A stretch of DNA of 64,000 bases, taken from the NCBI RefSeq assembly GCF_051622035.1, contig NC_135357.1, forward strand, positions 37,808,691 through 37,872,690, read 5' to 3'. A program made the position numbers and the translations under genes. Shown here one piece after another: positions 1 to 13,565 of this stretch. Each line of letters opens with the position of its first letter. Position 1 is the first letter of the stretch. The notes beneath the pieces were generated by a model. That model saw only the letters and a list, made by a program, of their open reading frames with translations, ran no database searches and was not told the DNA's origin. Origin of the DNA: Arctopsyche grandis (lineage: Eukaryota; Arthropoda; Insecta; Trichoptera; Hydropsychidae).

Positions 1-22
1 ATGCAGATTATGTAGTACTAAC

Positions 23-3000
23 GATTCTGGTTCCGGAGGTGAGCAGAGTAGCGAAAGGTGGTTCTCCTGTACCATGAGCGCCTGCTTGATACACTACACT
101 CTCCGTCTTCACAATGCCATCGGAATCCTTAAATGAGAAATACAATGTTTGGCTAATTCCCGGCTGAACTTTTTAAATAATCAATCAATGCTTAAGTGTC
201 GTGGAAATATGTAATACTGTAATAGAATAACTTTAACAAAACTTATAAAATATCACACGAATATTGGATGCAAATACATGTAATGTTTCTAGTAACTTCT
301 AAACTACGATGAAAATATGTATGTACATATCATACATAAATATAATATTAAACACATTCATTCACAATCAGAGAGATAATGATATTACATATGTAGGTAT
401 AACCAACCATGCATAAATGCATATAAATTATTGAAGATGTAATACGTACCGAGCGATTTACTCTCACAAATGTGTTTCTCGCAAACGTAATTGCAGTACT
501 GAAATGAAACCACTTACCCCAAATTGAGCACGATAATTCTCGTAATGGGTGCCATCGTCGTCAAAGTCTATAGGCGTTCCAGAATCTCCGCTGCTGTCCG
601 ATCCAACGGAACCTCGACGAGCAAACTTCAAAACCAAGTGTGCAGGCATCGGCATTATTGTCGTAAACGAGTTTTGCAGGATGCAGTTAATACATTCATG
701 GAAGGCGATGATTGAGAAAATTATAAGAAATAAGTTAATAAAAAAACAACAACAACACTGATGTCGTGGAAAAAGTACTTGTATTGTACGTGTATTTTTC
801 AAAAAGTTCCCAAAAGATTTAAATTAAAATATCAGTCGAAAATACTATGTAATATTTATATATTATATTTACATGTCAGTTTGAAATTACATAGATTAGC
901 AATAGAGGGCATTCTAAGAGGCAAAAACTACAATACATTAATTCACTTCACTACACAGTGTGTAAAGAACACAGATTTTTACCAAAAGGGTGGGGACATA
1001 CTTAAAAATTTTGTAAAAATAAAATCGATCTTTAATTCACGCAAAACAATACAATACAATATGTAAAATACTTGGACCATTTCATCAAGCAAAAATAAAA
1101 AGCTCATTAGAAAATGAAAAGCAAAAAAATCATAAGCTCAAGATGAATTTGTCAGCTTTTTATTCATTTTTGTGAAAACAAAAAAAAATGTAGTCTGCGC
1201 AACATGTACCTGATCTCCAGTCAAAACTGTCGTTTTTACTTCTTGAGTAACCACTCTTTGCTCCTGACGAGTGGCAGACGACGTCATCGAATGAGCTACG
1301 GTTTTTTCTTCGAGCTGCTGCGTGCGAGCATTGGTTCCTAGATCTTCGTGAGTGGTGGCCGTACGAGTTGTCACGGCTCTCGCCGTCACATATGGCGATT
1401 TTCCGGTGGAATCAAGAGGCGGGTCCAAACTTTCAGCCTGGCCCACATTTCGATTTTTAAGCAATAAATAACAAAGAAAGAAAAAAAAAACACATTTTAA
1501 CACATGCGAATGGAAATTCCAGTTAAATCTACTCTACTCTACAGTAGAATCATACAACGATTATTTAGCTTTTAGTTGAATGGAATGGAATGGAAATACA
1601 TACGAGACACGTGCAGCAATTTTCAATTTTTAGACACGCACACGCACTCTCAATAGCAATACAAAAGCGATGCAATACTTTTATTATTCAGTCAGTATTA
1701 AAAACAAAAAGATCTTTAGTTCTCACAATAATAATTACCAACAAACCATTTACTACGTATGTATGTAAATAGAAGTTGTGGGATTAAACGAAATAAGGGA
1801 AAAAAGTAAAAAAGTAAAAAAAAGAAACTAAACTAAAGGGGAATAAAAAAGTGTTAAGTAAACACACCTTATTAGTTTGCGTGGAGAAAGTGACTTCTCC
1901 GGTACCTAAATTCTCTACTTCCTCCTCAACATTGTGTGTGACGCCGTCTTCGTTCTTAGTCAGCACTTGCTTGGTGGTGGTCTTAACGACGACGGGCGTC
2001 GATACGTTCACCGTTTTTCCTTTAATTCTCTGTGAAACAGGGATTTTGGAGGTGGGGGTGGTCGAGGAGGTCGTTCTGATCTGTTCCGTAATGAAAGTCT
2101 TCGTTTCGTTGTCGTCCAAGTCGTGGTGTGTTGGAGTCTGGCGAGGCGGTGTATCGCCTTTGCCGAAAGTTGAAAACTTGGTTGTGTTTATTTTTTGAAT
2201 GTCAAAAGTGGCGGGAATGTCTTGAGTTTCCTTCTCGATCACGTAGTTGCGGCTCTTGTCGTCAAAGTGCGTGGGGTCGATCTGGGAGTAGTGGAGGATG
2301 AGCTGGCCGGTGACGGGGTCTCTGACAGCGGTGCTGGGTTCTATGTCGCCAGTGTCGGGGTCGATGTCGCCGTACTCCGTCTTCACTCTTCCCGTGACGG
2401 GATCGATCTTGCCCGAGAGCGAAACCGTTTGGGTGATGGTCGTCCGCGCTCCCATCAATCTCGGGTCGTCGGGGTCTACTTCGATCGTTTCGCCGGTGAT
2501 GGGATCGACCATTTGATAGACATACACCGTCTTTGAGATGATGTTATAGATCCTGCCCGTCGTCTCGTCGATGGAACAATCCTTGGGGTCGATTTCTTTG
2601 ATCTTTCCGTTGTTGTCCTTTTGCGTGATAACAAACACTCGGATGATGATCAATCTGCCAGTGCGAGGATCTATTTTGCCCACTTTGGTGTAAATTTCTC
2701 CAGTGGCTGGATCGATTTGAGACGCGGAATATAAAGGCTCATTGTTTTCGTCGGTTTGACCCGTAGCCGAATAAATTTGTCCAGTTTGAGGATCAATTTT
2801 GGTGACGTTCGGATTTATCTCAGTTTGTTTGACGACCGTACCGGTCTTGGGATCCAAATAGCCGTAAATGGTTGTGACGTAGCCAGTCTTGGGATCGATC
2901 AGTCCCGTGGAATAAACCGTCTCACCCGATGCATCCTTCGCTCCAGGAGTCCATATCTGATTGGTTTTCGGATCGACTTTGATATTTTTAGGTTCGTGAG

Positions 3001-6000
3001 AGATAATAGATTTACCGGTGATGGGGTCAACTTTACTTTGAACGATGCGTACAGAGATCAGCCTTCCGATGTCTTTGTCCGGTTTGCCCGATTTCGGATT
3101 GATTTGGCCGCTCTTGATCAGAATTTGACCTGTGACGGGGTCGACCTTGATTTCTTTCGTATCAAACTTTCCAGTTTTGGAGTCGACGTATGTGATCGTT
3201 CCTTTGAGTAGATCGATCTGTCCATATTTGGTGTCGATCTTGTTATTTTCGTGGTTCAATTGACCGGTCGAGCATTCAATGTGGCTGTTTTTCGGATCGA
3301 TCGTGCCCTTCTTCGAGTCCACCTTCCCCACAATAGTAGTCAGTTCGACGATCGGATCTATCATGTTACCGATCGAAATGAGTTGACCGAGATTCGGATC
3401 GGATTTTCCCGTTTTAGGATCTATCGCGCCGGTGATCAACAGTTGGCCAGTAGTTTCATCGACGTGCACGGGTTTGGTTTCTTGTTTCTTGGATGCGAGA
3501 TCGGGAACAAATAAAATACCGCTCGTTGGATCAATCAAACCGTATTTGGTGGATATGTGACCCGTGCCAACGTCCACCACCCCTTTAGAATGCTCAATTT
3601 GACCATTGGCAGTATCCAGCTTGCCAGTGTCAGGATCTATCTTAGCCGTAATGGTGGTGACTTTCACGACTGGGTCGTCTTGCGTCGCGATGCTTATTAT
3701 GTGACCCAGGTTGGGGTCGATTTTACCGGTTTTCGGGTCGATAACTCCCGAGTCTATGATAATTTGACCAGTTTTTGGTTCCAAGTGTCCTTCTTTGGTG
3801 ACTTTCTGACCTGAAGACGGGTTGGTTAGCGTAACTTCACCAGTCTTCGAATTTACCACACCATATTTGGTCTCCACGAGCCCGGTGTTGGGATCGAGAA
3901 CACCGGTCGAATGTTCAATTTCCGAGTTGTTCAGATCCGGTTTCTTGGTCTTGGGGTCTAATCGAGTTATTATGACCATTATCTTGACAATTTTGGCTTT
4001 GGCAGGCTCTTTTGCTGCAGCGGTGGGAGAGGCGGTCGTGTCGACAGCCACAGGAGTGGCGCCGGCCAATTTGGGGATTTGCGAAGGTCTCTCGGGGGAA
4101 TGCTTCTTCGGCGAGGATGGAACCGTCGGCGACGCGATGGGTATTGCAGTGGCAGTGGGCGACTGCACCTTCACGGGACTCGGAGCCGGTGAAGTCGCTT
4201 GAGAGGACTTTGCTTGAGAGACGGGCGCTTCGGCCACGTTCACCGCGAGAGTTTGGATCGTGTTTGGATCCTCTTTTCCGGTTTTAGGATCGATCATGCA
4301 GTATGTGATTACGATTCGTCCGTTTTCGTCGGTTTTTCCCTTTTTAACGACTTGCTTACCCGTTTTAGGATCGGTTACGGTTATTTCGGAAGAATTGGCA
4401 TCGATGATTCCTTGTTGACATATGATTTGGCCCGTTTCTGGGATCAAAACGCCCGAGCCTTCGAAAGTGGTGGCGGGTGATTCGGTTTGCTTTGTTTTCG
4501 GATCGATTTTGGACGTGGAAGTAGTAACCCGCACAATAGGTTGATTTTCATTCGCCAACAGCATGTACATAGCAAGGGAGGAATCGCTCTTTCCAGTTTT
4601 GGGATCAATCACACCGTGAGTGATAGAAATTTGTCCGGTGACAGGATCAACGTGACATTTTTTCGATTCTTGCTTGCCAGATTTAGGATCGGTCGTAATT
4701 ATGTGATCAGTTTCGGGCTCGACCACTCCGTATTTCGTGAGTATATGTCCATTTGAATGTTGAATAGCGGGAGTTATCTCTTCGGTGAGGGTGGCATTGT
4801 CCAACTGTTTCGTCTTCGGATCAACTCTGACGGTGATCGTCACGATTTTTAGCAATACATCGTTTTCTTCTCCGATAATCATCTTCTGTCCCAACATAGG
4901 ATCTACCTTTCCAGTATCGGGATCGATGACATCCGAAGATATCAATATATGTCCGGTTTTCGGATCTACCTGGCCGGCTTTAGTTTCCGTCTTGCCGGTC
5001 GCCGGGTCGATAGTCGTAATTTGGCCCGATTTCGGATCAATTTGACCGTATTTTGAACTTATCAGTCCGGTTTTCTTATTGAGGACTGCAGGTGTCGCCT
5101 CCACTTGTCCATTTATGTAATCGATCTGCTTGGTTTTGGGATCGTATTTTGCAGTGATGGTGAATATTTTGATAACGGCATCGTCTTCACCGACGATCAT
5201 GAATTGCTGTCCGAGCATCGGATTTTTCTGACCAGTCTTCGGATCGACGACGCTTCCCGTCAAAATGAGATGACCCGATTTGGGATCCACTAACGCTTGT
5301 TTGACTTCTTTCTTTCCAGTTTTGTGATCAGTCACGTGGATCTGGCCACTCCTAGGATCGATCAAACCGTATTTGGTCACAACAAAGCCACTAGAACTCT
5401 GTGCAATACCTGGAGTCTCTTCAACATCGCTCTTTGACAAATCAATTTGACGAGTTCTTGGATCAAACTTACCCGTGATTGTGACGATTTTAACGATTTT
5501 ATCGTTTTCATTCGATATTATAATCTGCTGACCCAGAGTCGGGTCGGCTTTTCCCGTTTTGGGATTTGAAACGCCAGACGAGATGAAAATGTAACCAGTT
5601 TTGGGATCGATTTCGGCTTTCTTGACTTCCTGTTTTGCAGACTTTGGATCGGTGCACAGAATAATACCGCTCTTTGGATCGATGAGGCCATATTTCGTTT
5701 GAATGAGTCCATTCGAGGCCTGTTGAATCCCTACAGAATTATCGACATGACTGGTCGATAAATCTGGTTTCTTTGAAATGGGATCTATTTTTCCCACTAG
5801 TGACAATACGTTTACTATGTTGTCGTTCTCACCGGCTATTATGAACTGCTGTCCTAGAGAGTTGTCCACCTTTCCTGTTTGCGGGTCGACAACGTTAGAC
5901 GTGAGCAATATTTGTCCAGTCTTACGATCCAATTGGCCTTGTCTAATTTCTTGTTTGCCAGTTTTGTAATCGGTCGATACGACTTTTCCGCTATTTGGAT

Positions 6001-9000
6001 CAATGAGACCAAACTTGCTGACGATTTGACCGCTCTCAGTATCGAGAAGACCAGAGGAGTGGTCCATTTTACCATTGGCCGTGTTCAATTGTTTCGTATT
6101 TGGGTTCAGTTTAGCGGTGATTGTGACAATTTTCAAAATCGGATCATTCTTTCCAGCGATGACGAATTGTTGTCCCATAGTAGTATCCTGTGCCCCGGTT
6201 TTGGGATCAATTGCACCCGAATTGAGGATAATGTGTCCAGTTTTGGTATCAAGCGATCCTTGCTTGACCTCCTTTTTATTAGTAGCCGAGTCGGTAGTCG
6301 TAATGTTACCTGTTTTGGGATCGATCACCCCATAGTCAGTGTCGATGTGACCGTTGGCATTATTAACCACACCGACGCTGTGTCTGACATTTCCATGTAT
6401 CAAATCGAGCTTTTTTGTTTTCGGATCGTATTTTGCAGTCACAACCATGATCTGCACTTCGGTGCCAGACTTGACTCCGACGACGGGCACAAACACGGGG
6501 GACGGTTGATGGTGCATTCTTTCAGCGTCAAGGAAAGCTTGGCTGTCGAGGGGTAAAGCACCAGCGTTCTTCGGTGGAGCATTGAAAGTAGTCAACGGTA
6601 CACCCATAGGCTGCACATTCTTCGGCGTCGATTCCGAATCAGAAATGGGAGATTTTGGAGGACTCTTGGGTTCCTCTGTTAAGGTTTTTCTCTTTTCAGC
6701 GCTTTCTGCCAACTTCTTGTCTTCACCTGGGGCGTAATTGAAAGCAAGTCCAGTAGCTTTTCTAGTGTTTGGACTTTGTTGTTCGTCGAGCAATTGTTGA
6801 TGATCATCTCGCTTAGGATCTTTCTCGTAGCTGAACCCGCCTTGAATGAATGGCTTTCTCGATGGACTCTTGTTAGGATCAGATTCCACGTAATCGTAAG
6901 GTTTTGTAAAGCCGGGTTTCTCCGGACTGTTACTCTTCTTGTCTGGACTCTTTTCTAGTGTGCTATCGAGATTGCCACTTTCGTTGGACGTGTCTAACAG
7001 AGCCACTTTGGACTTGGATTTTGGAGATTTTTCTTTTGGTTTTTTCTCTTTAGGTTCCTTGATGGGTTTTTCTTTAGGAGTTTTCTCTTTCCTTCCGGAG
7101 CCAAAGAAGAAGCCACCGGTCTATTGTGTTTGCAACAATTGAATGTACGAAAGGTTCCGAGGTTCACAGCATGGGGTGTCGCAGGCAGATTGAAAAAAAG
7201 AAAAAGAAAATAAAAACAAAAAACTAAATATAATATATATATAAATATGAATGTTCGTATATACAAAGTAGGCAATGTATGTATGTATGTATGTATGTAT
7301 GTATGTAGTATTATATATATATATATATAGCTCTAACAATGGCAAAAGCATGCCAAATAATAAATGCTCAGCCAGTGCGATACACACTATTGTAATATTA
7401 TAATGAAGTATACACTATTTTGACTATTGATTTGTATAAGAAGCAAAATACGTACATACACACATATGTATGTATGTGTTTCAATATATGTATGTAGAAG
7501 TATCTACCGATTAGCAAAATTTAAAGCAAAACATGGTTCCACATTTGTTCAGTGAAAGCAAATTAAAAAAAAAATCGTGTCATACAGTTTGTCGTTATCA
7601 CAATAGCTGAGGAAATTTTACGTTAAAATATACATCATATGTATGTAGTATGGGAGAACATTTATATCAACAATAAATTTATAAATGAATATCAATACAA
7701 TTCGACAGTCCAAACTTACGGTGTTCACACAAAACTCGAGTCACGTATGAAATGAAACGCGATCTACATACATATAATATGTAGCACACGCAAGTATGGA
7801 TTGTTGAAGATTAATTGCAAATACAAATTACTGACATCGAACATACTAAAAATTATGGGGTATACTATATGTACATTTACACTAATATCGAATGTAGATA
7901 TAAACACAAATAAACACACAAGATGCTTAGAAGTATCTCTCCACAAGTACATACAACTATTGAATATTGAAAACTAGCTTTTTCCTGTTATTTTTTTTTT
8001 TTGACCGATTTATAGAAACAATAAATACAAACCCTAGGTTTCTTCGACGATTTTGGAGTTTGCTCAGCATCACTCGATGTATTCAGATTGGACTCGTTCA
8101 ATTCAGCATCCGTGCCTAAAAAGTGTATTATGAATTTGTGCAAAAAATATAATATTACATATATTTGCATGATAACAAAATATATGAACCATTTTCATTT
8201 GTTGGCGCTAATGCTTCAATAGACTGATCATTGGCAGATCGATTTTCCTTGTCTTTGTCCTCTTTAGTCTTGTCTTTATCTTTTTTGCCGATGAATTTAC
8301 CTCCGGCTGGAAGCACCTGAATTCCTCCAGTAGGTTTCTATACATAAAAATAAAAATCCAAAAATAAGTTGTCGTCGAAAATATGTAAAATTAAAAGCAA
8401 AAACAAATTTAAATTGTTAGAACGTGCAGTACAAGGGAAACACACAAATTTAACAAAATTGACAAACACAGGTATTTCCTCACAATAAATAAAATCAACA
8501 GTACGTATGTACATATAGTTATAGATTATTGATATTTTGAGAAGAGCAAATGAAAAATATTATAGTAACAAGTAAGCCCTTTTCTAGTTCATAATTCTTA
8601 TGTATAGAAATTATCAACATATTGTGTAAGTATATTTCAAAATAAAATAATAAAAAACATATGGTGTTGGCAAATAATCACGAGAAAAAAACATAAAAAT
8701 AAACATACCATACATACATATAAATTAATGGAAGAGAAGCATAATAAAAAAAAAGAAAAGGATATTATAAGCCATGCATATTACGATGACATGCAAAATG
8801 TTAACGTGGAAAGTTGGACCAAACAATTTCTAGATGGAGATACATACATATGTACATGTATGTACCTATTGAAAATAAAGTCCATCGAAATATTGTATGA
8901 GCGAAATGAACGAAATAAAATAAGCACATAAAAGTAATTGTTAACGTCAGCTGATAGAATGGCCGGCCACCTTGGCATTATCACGTTGCGCCTCGTACTC

Positions 9001-9096
9001 CCCTTCCAGAGAGCTGGACGATGACGCACTGTTAGTCCCGGCCGAAGTCTTGCGCAGAAGCTATTTATTAATCATATTAATTCATGTTAACAACAC

Positions 9097-9154
<58 letters not shown>

Positions 9155-12100
9155 ACACAACCCACACTCAGCTTTCCGTATAAAAAGTACATACAAGCCA
9201 TTTAGTAAATTATTCGTACATTATTATGGTTAGTTTGTTAGTTAAGTACTGAAGACAATAAAATTTCGATAGATATGAATATGGATTGTTATTTCTCAAG
9301 CTAGTACACACATGAACTAAAGTTTCCAATTCATATTCATATTCCATTCCATATTCTCCACATTAGAGATACATTTAACGCAATATTATTTATTATTAAA
9401 ACTATGTATGTACCTATTACGATTAAACTACGTATGTATGTATAATCGAATGATTGGAAACTCTAACAAATGAAAATACATACTTACATATTTATTATGA
9501 AAATAAATATTTTTACTTGCTAGAGAAATTCCGTATAATATTAAAATCAATGACATTTTGAAATCCAACGAGTTTGAAATAATAACGTTGTAGTAAAAGT
9601 AATGCACATGCTCGATGTTAATATTGATTTTGCGAACAAAAAACTTTTTAAACATGCTACTTGCAAATACAGATGAGACATAAGATTCGCCAATCTGAAT
9701 GACAACACCATATACAAAATATTGAAAGGACTCTGTAAAGTTCAATTGATTTATTTTCGATACACCGACGGCCAAATTGTGCAGTGTCTTTTCTAAAACA
9801 GCAATCAACGTGATTCTACTTCTAGCGAGCGAGCAGTACTCGTACAACTCAATGATCCACAAACTTATCAGTTAAGAGTTTGCGCATCCGTGATCTACTT
9901 ATTAATAAGACAAATGTGAACATATGCACATATGTATGCATGTATGTATGTGGAACCTAATAAATTTGTGCACCACTATTATTATGGATTCCACAATATT
10001 TATCAACTAAGTATTTACAATTGAATTGATACAATTTAGTAAAAAAAAATGTGTTCGACCTTATCTTTCAGTTTGTCTTTCTTAGCAGGGCTTTTCGGTT
10101 TCACAACTTCCAAGTCTGGTATATGCTCCGGTGGATGAGACATGGTATGGCGCTTGGACGAGTCGTCAGGATATTGATCTTTACCGGCCAGTGCTGAAAA
10201 AATAGTATTTAATAATACATTATACACATCTATGTACATGTGTATTTTACGGTTCTACGACAAAACGTATAATTATAACGACCAATACTTTTAATTTAGT
10301 GTACTAAAAAAAAAAAAAAAGAATTAATGCCCACTAAAGATACATACACAATAAAGAAAGTGAAAAAAATGATTATTTTATTATTAGTAAGACGAATTCG
10401 AAAGTTCTTATGATAGAGTTTTGTTATTTATGAATTAGAATTTCGATTAGATTGGCTTATCTAATATGAATGTTTTATGTATGTACATAATGTCGCGTTA
10501 TCATATTGTCGGGGACGTTGTGTCGTTCGACGTTTTGTCGTGACACCTTATTATATGTATGTACATATACATATATGTATTTATAATATGAGTATAAAAT
10601 TTACCATCCATGCTTCGAGATGTTAGGTGACGACCACTCAAAGAGCGCTGGAAGTGAGGAGCTGGTCTTTGTATATTGGCTCGCTTGCTTTCGTAGTGAG
10701 TACGCCCTGAATATCGGAATCGTGATCCCAGTCGAGGGAAAAGTGTAGATTTGCCAGTGGGCTCTGGTGCCATCAATCTGTAAATGTGCATAGCGCGATG
10801 TGTTACATTTCTCAGTGAAATATCATCGATCGTTAAAAAAGATGATATAAAGAAATTGTACCGGTATCAATAAATTATATTACTAGTGTACTATCGTATC
10901 AATGTGTACCTGAAGAAAGTGTGATGTTCGACGCAGACTTTCCACAATTTTTTAGCAGCTCGGTGATTGGCCAACTTGAAGCAAACGGTAGATTCATATT
11001 GCTCAAATTCGCCCGGTCGAATTTTTATGTAAAAATTGTGACGTTTATAACTTATTTTGAGAATTTTCGGCCAAGCGAAACGATTGATGCGTAATCTACA
11101 ATCATAAAATATAAAATAAATGTATTAAAAAGTATTACATGCATAATACATATAAGAGGATGGAAAAATATTAAATAAAATTACACTCACTTGTCTCTAT
11201 AGATGAGGAGACCCGAGGAGCACACTCCGAGTTTAATATCGACACCCTCAGAATCTCTCGCCGAGTGTAAGTCTACGCCGTACATGGCCAACTTCTTGGC
11301 GTTCTCCAAGTAGTTAAGTTCAGCTTCAGCTGGAGTTTGTCCTCTGAAGCGTGTACGTAAATTAGGACACAAATTCATCAAAAAAATTACATTACATTAA
11401 CCGAACTAAACAATAAAATGGCTAACTTGTGGGTTTTGTGGAGTTCCATAACTTTATCTTCCAACACTTGGGTTTGATTGGGAGCAAATTTAAAATCTTT
11501 TAAATAAGTAGAACCCATTTCGTGAGCGTCGTAGTCACCTAATTCTGATTGAACCTTTAATTTCAAACAAACATGATGTAACATTATCCATATTAACGCA
11601 TGCGTATGTACATATGTTACATATGTATAATAAAAATACGAATAAATCAAATACCAAGTAGCTGCCTAATAAGCCGTGCGTTATGAAACTGCATGGCAAG
11701 CGCCCAGCTAAGATATCGTTGCGAACTTGAAGACATAATTGATAGCGAGTCAAATCCTCCTGGAGACTAGCAGGATCCGGAGGGTAAAATTTCACTTCAA
11801 AAGACATCTTCCACGGCTCACCTAAAATAAAAAAGTAAATATCACTCCAATGCTAATGAAAATAGGAAATAACCGTCTCCAATCTGTCTGTCTTACTTTT
11901 CATAAATTTGCTGACTCTCTTGTCGAGATCGAGCCATTGACGGGGATCTCTTCTGTCTTCATAAGTCAGGCCAAAATAGTCTTTCTCTATTATATTTAGC
12001 GACTCGCAAATTCTATCTAATAGATCTTGACCTCTCGCTTTTCTCTACAAGTACATGTTTGTAATCATAAAAATTGTACATAAGAAACACACCATAAATG

Positions 12101-12292
12101 ACAAAACAGAATTAAACGTTAAATATGGCTTACATCAACATGAACATCTAAATTGGTTCCGTCCAGCAATAAAACATTGGCGAGAGCAGCTTTTCCAGCG
12201 CTCGCAGATCGTTTTCGAGGTGAATCGGCTGCTTTTGATTTTCCATCTTCGGCTGCAGCCGCAGCAACGGTTGTTTTAACTTCTTCTGGCAT
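23..12292 (-). CDS. cora: coracle / protein 4.1 homologue (3' end outside window)
   Basis: Septate-junction and membrane-skeleton protein. Coding exons (minus): 12292-12134, 12044-11897, 11821-11655, 11554-11427, 11343-11191, 11095-10910, 10777-10605, 10193-10060, 9060-8971, 8337-8190, 8115-8033, 7120-1868, 1437-1210, 625-518, 127-23. These total 7,263 nt, or 2,421 codons, and every phase joins. The ATG exon is preceded by an acceptor (TTTGTAG, exon from 12308), so a leader exon lies upstream. Residues about 37-315 form the FERM domain, including [29 protein letters not shown] and CVEHHTFFR; the FERM-adjacent part follows with [11 protein letters not shown] Lys/Ser-rich linker leads to the repeat exon, and then the C-terminal region with VVTQEVKTT and [12 protein letters not shown], as I recall from Drosophila Coracle. 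The last exon in the window ends on a GTTAGT donor, so the C-terminal domain continues to the left. Exon 625-518 has a weak acceptor and is the least certain. Confidence 0.93.
1868..7120 (-). repeat. cora: Giant coding exon with tandem about 107-aa DPKTG repeats
   Basis: One exon of 5,253 nt (1,751 codons) with no stop, bounded by an acceptor CACAATAG at 7121 and a donor GTGTGT at 1867. After a Lys/Ser/Pro-rich start (residues about 524-745), repeat units of about 107 residues (about 321 nt) begin near 6,457. Each unit opens with a strand-like core such as KIVTITAK followed by DPKTK, carries four or five short DPKTG-type submotifs, and closes with a sequence like [13 protein letters not shown] count seven units down to about 4,210, then a Pro/Ala/Ser spacer (about 4,210-3,990), three more units (about 3,990-3,050), and a degenerate DPxTG tail to about 2,230. 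Units have diverged clearly in sequence but hold the period, so the array is old and under coding constraint. Many antisense frames stay open across it because of the repeated codon pattern. Confidence 0.9.
9099..9152. repeat. (AC)n microsatellite
   Basis: About 27 AC units in a coracle intron, 39 nt upstream of exon 9060-8971 on the minus strand. On that strand it reads as a TG tract before the acceptor. Confidence 0.95.
10605..12292 (-). other. cora: FERM domain exons of coracle
   Basis: Seven exons encode the three FERM lobes and the start of the FERM-adjacent region. F1 comprises 12292-12134 and 12044-11897, plus the start of 11821-11655 ([12 protein letters not shown] to the EPW motif). 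F2 covers 11821-11191 ([32 protein letters not shown]). F3 covers 11191-10910 ([32 protein letters not shown]). This is the part that in the family binds Neurexin-IV/glycophorin-type tails at the membrane. Exon 10777-10605 carries the Arg/Ser-rich FERM-adjacent segment ending LTSRSMD. All introns here are short (about 60-411 nt) and have canonical GT/AG ends. Confidence 0.93.
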
Positions 12293-12308
12293 TTTGCTCG
12301 ATTAATTT

Positions 12309-13080
12309 CTACAAAGACGAAAAATATCACACGTCACAAAATACATAATCCACTGGATAGAATTAAATTAACCTAGCGACAAAATAAACTTTGCAATTGA
12401 ATGAATCAATTCAAAGTGCAATTTTACATGATGGAAGCATAGAAAATAAGCTATGAGGTAATCGACTGCAGTTGACCTCGTCAGATGATACAATCACAAA
12501 AAAAAAAAAAAAAAAACTAAACCAATGATATCATTCAACACATTAATACATATGTATGTACATACATACGAACGAGTGAAAACATTTAAATATAATAACT
12601 TATGTATGAATTCATTTCACATATGAATTTTTGTGGGGGGGGGGGGGGGGAGAGAAAGGATTTTTTTTGTTGTAAAATGGGTGTATGTTTATTTCACAGA
12701 AGGCATTAGCAAAATGTCGATGTCGTGCCACCGTGTGCCCTTTTCGGCAATATTTATTATACATATGTATGTACGTGTGTACAATGTGCATATCTAGATG
12801 TGGCGCATTTTCGCACACGAACATGCGATTGACGCGTTCTTTGTTCCATTTTACCCAAAAAATATTTAACTAAACTATTTTAATTTTCATTTTTAAGCTT
12901 TTTACGACGAAACAAAAGTGTGACATTCTATAATATGTCAAAATGTACAATTTGTACAAAATACAAATTGTGGCTGGACGACAGATAAAACATATTCACT
13001 GATTAAAAATTTAAACATAGTTGGGTTTTTTATTTAATGAATCTTCTAGAAGTGTTAAATATTTAAATTTTAAATATAAC
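12309..13080. other. Non-coding, likely coracle intron 1
   Basis: AT-rich sequence upstream of the coracle ATG exon. I see poly-A and poly-G runs and ACATATGTATGT motifs but no conserved coding signal. Confidence 0.6.
12635..12650. repeat. Poly-G run of 16
   Basis: An uninterrupted run of 16 G, followed by AGAGAAAGG, within the likely first intron of coracle. Runs of this length are rare and can form G-quadruplexes; the exact length is prone to sequencing error. Confidence 0.85.
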
Positions 13081-13565
13081 CAGCAGCGTGGTCTAGTGGT
13101 GAATGTTGAATTATTTCGTACTTGATGTTACGAGTTCGATTCCCCGCTAAGTCTCGCTGTTGGCCAGACCTTGATTTGTCTAGGTCGATCGTTTTTTATC
13201 AGAATTTGCCAATTTTTCTGATTTTCATTGAAACGATTCCTGTAAAATTGGCGTTTCCTTCCCAATGTTCTGTTGCGAACCTTTAGTTATTGTTATATCT
13301 TAGGTTTCGCCATATTGCTCACCATAGATGTCTCTGTGGTTGTTTATCGAATATAAAATTCGTATTGTTACATGAAAGTTATTCATCGTTATTTATCGTA
13401 TTAATACGATGTTTGTAATATATGTATACTGACCATAGATGTCAGATATTGTTTAGATTTACATGTATCTATGTAATAATTATGTGGACCAGGAAGGCGC
13501 ATTTGGGGTTTACCTGTTAAGCCTTCCTGGTATATTTGTAAAATAAAAATATAATAAAAAATAAA
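13081..13565 (+). mobile_element. tRNA-derived SINE
   Basis: The head resembles a tRNA gene: an A-box-like GTGGTCTAGTGGTGA at about 13,088 and a B-box-like GAGTTCGATTCC at about 13,131, the internal RNA polymerase III promoter. The body has no coding potential. The tail holds an inverted repeat, CCAGGAAGGC with GCCTTCCTGG (about 13,488-13,530), followed by an AATAAAAATATAATAAAAAAT tail typical of LINE-mobilised SINEs. It is about 480 bp long. The tRNA head cannot fold into a normal cloverleaf, so this is not a functional tRNA gene. Target-site duplications are not clear, so the outer limits are approximate. Confidence 0.75.

Noticed and set aside
1851-6958. Many plus-strand ORFs of 60-225 codons
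   Set aside because: They are antisense frames kept open by the repetitive codons of the coracle exon and have no family similarity.
13081-13160. Functional tRNA gene
   Set aside because: A and B boxes are present but no cloverleaf or anticodon arm forms, and the sequence continues into a SINE body.
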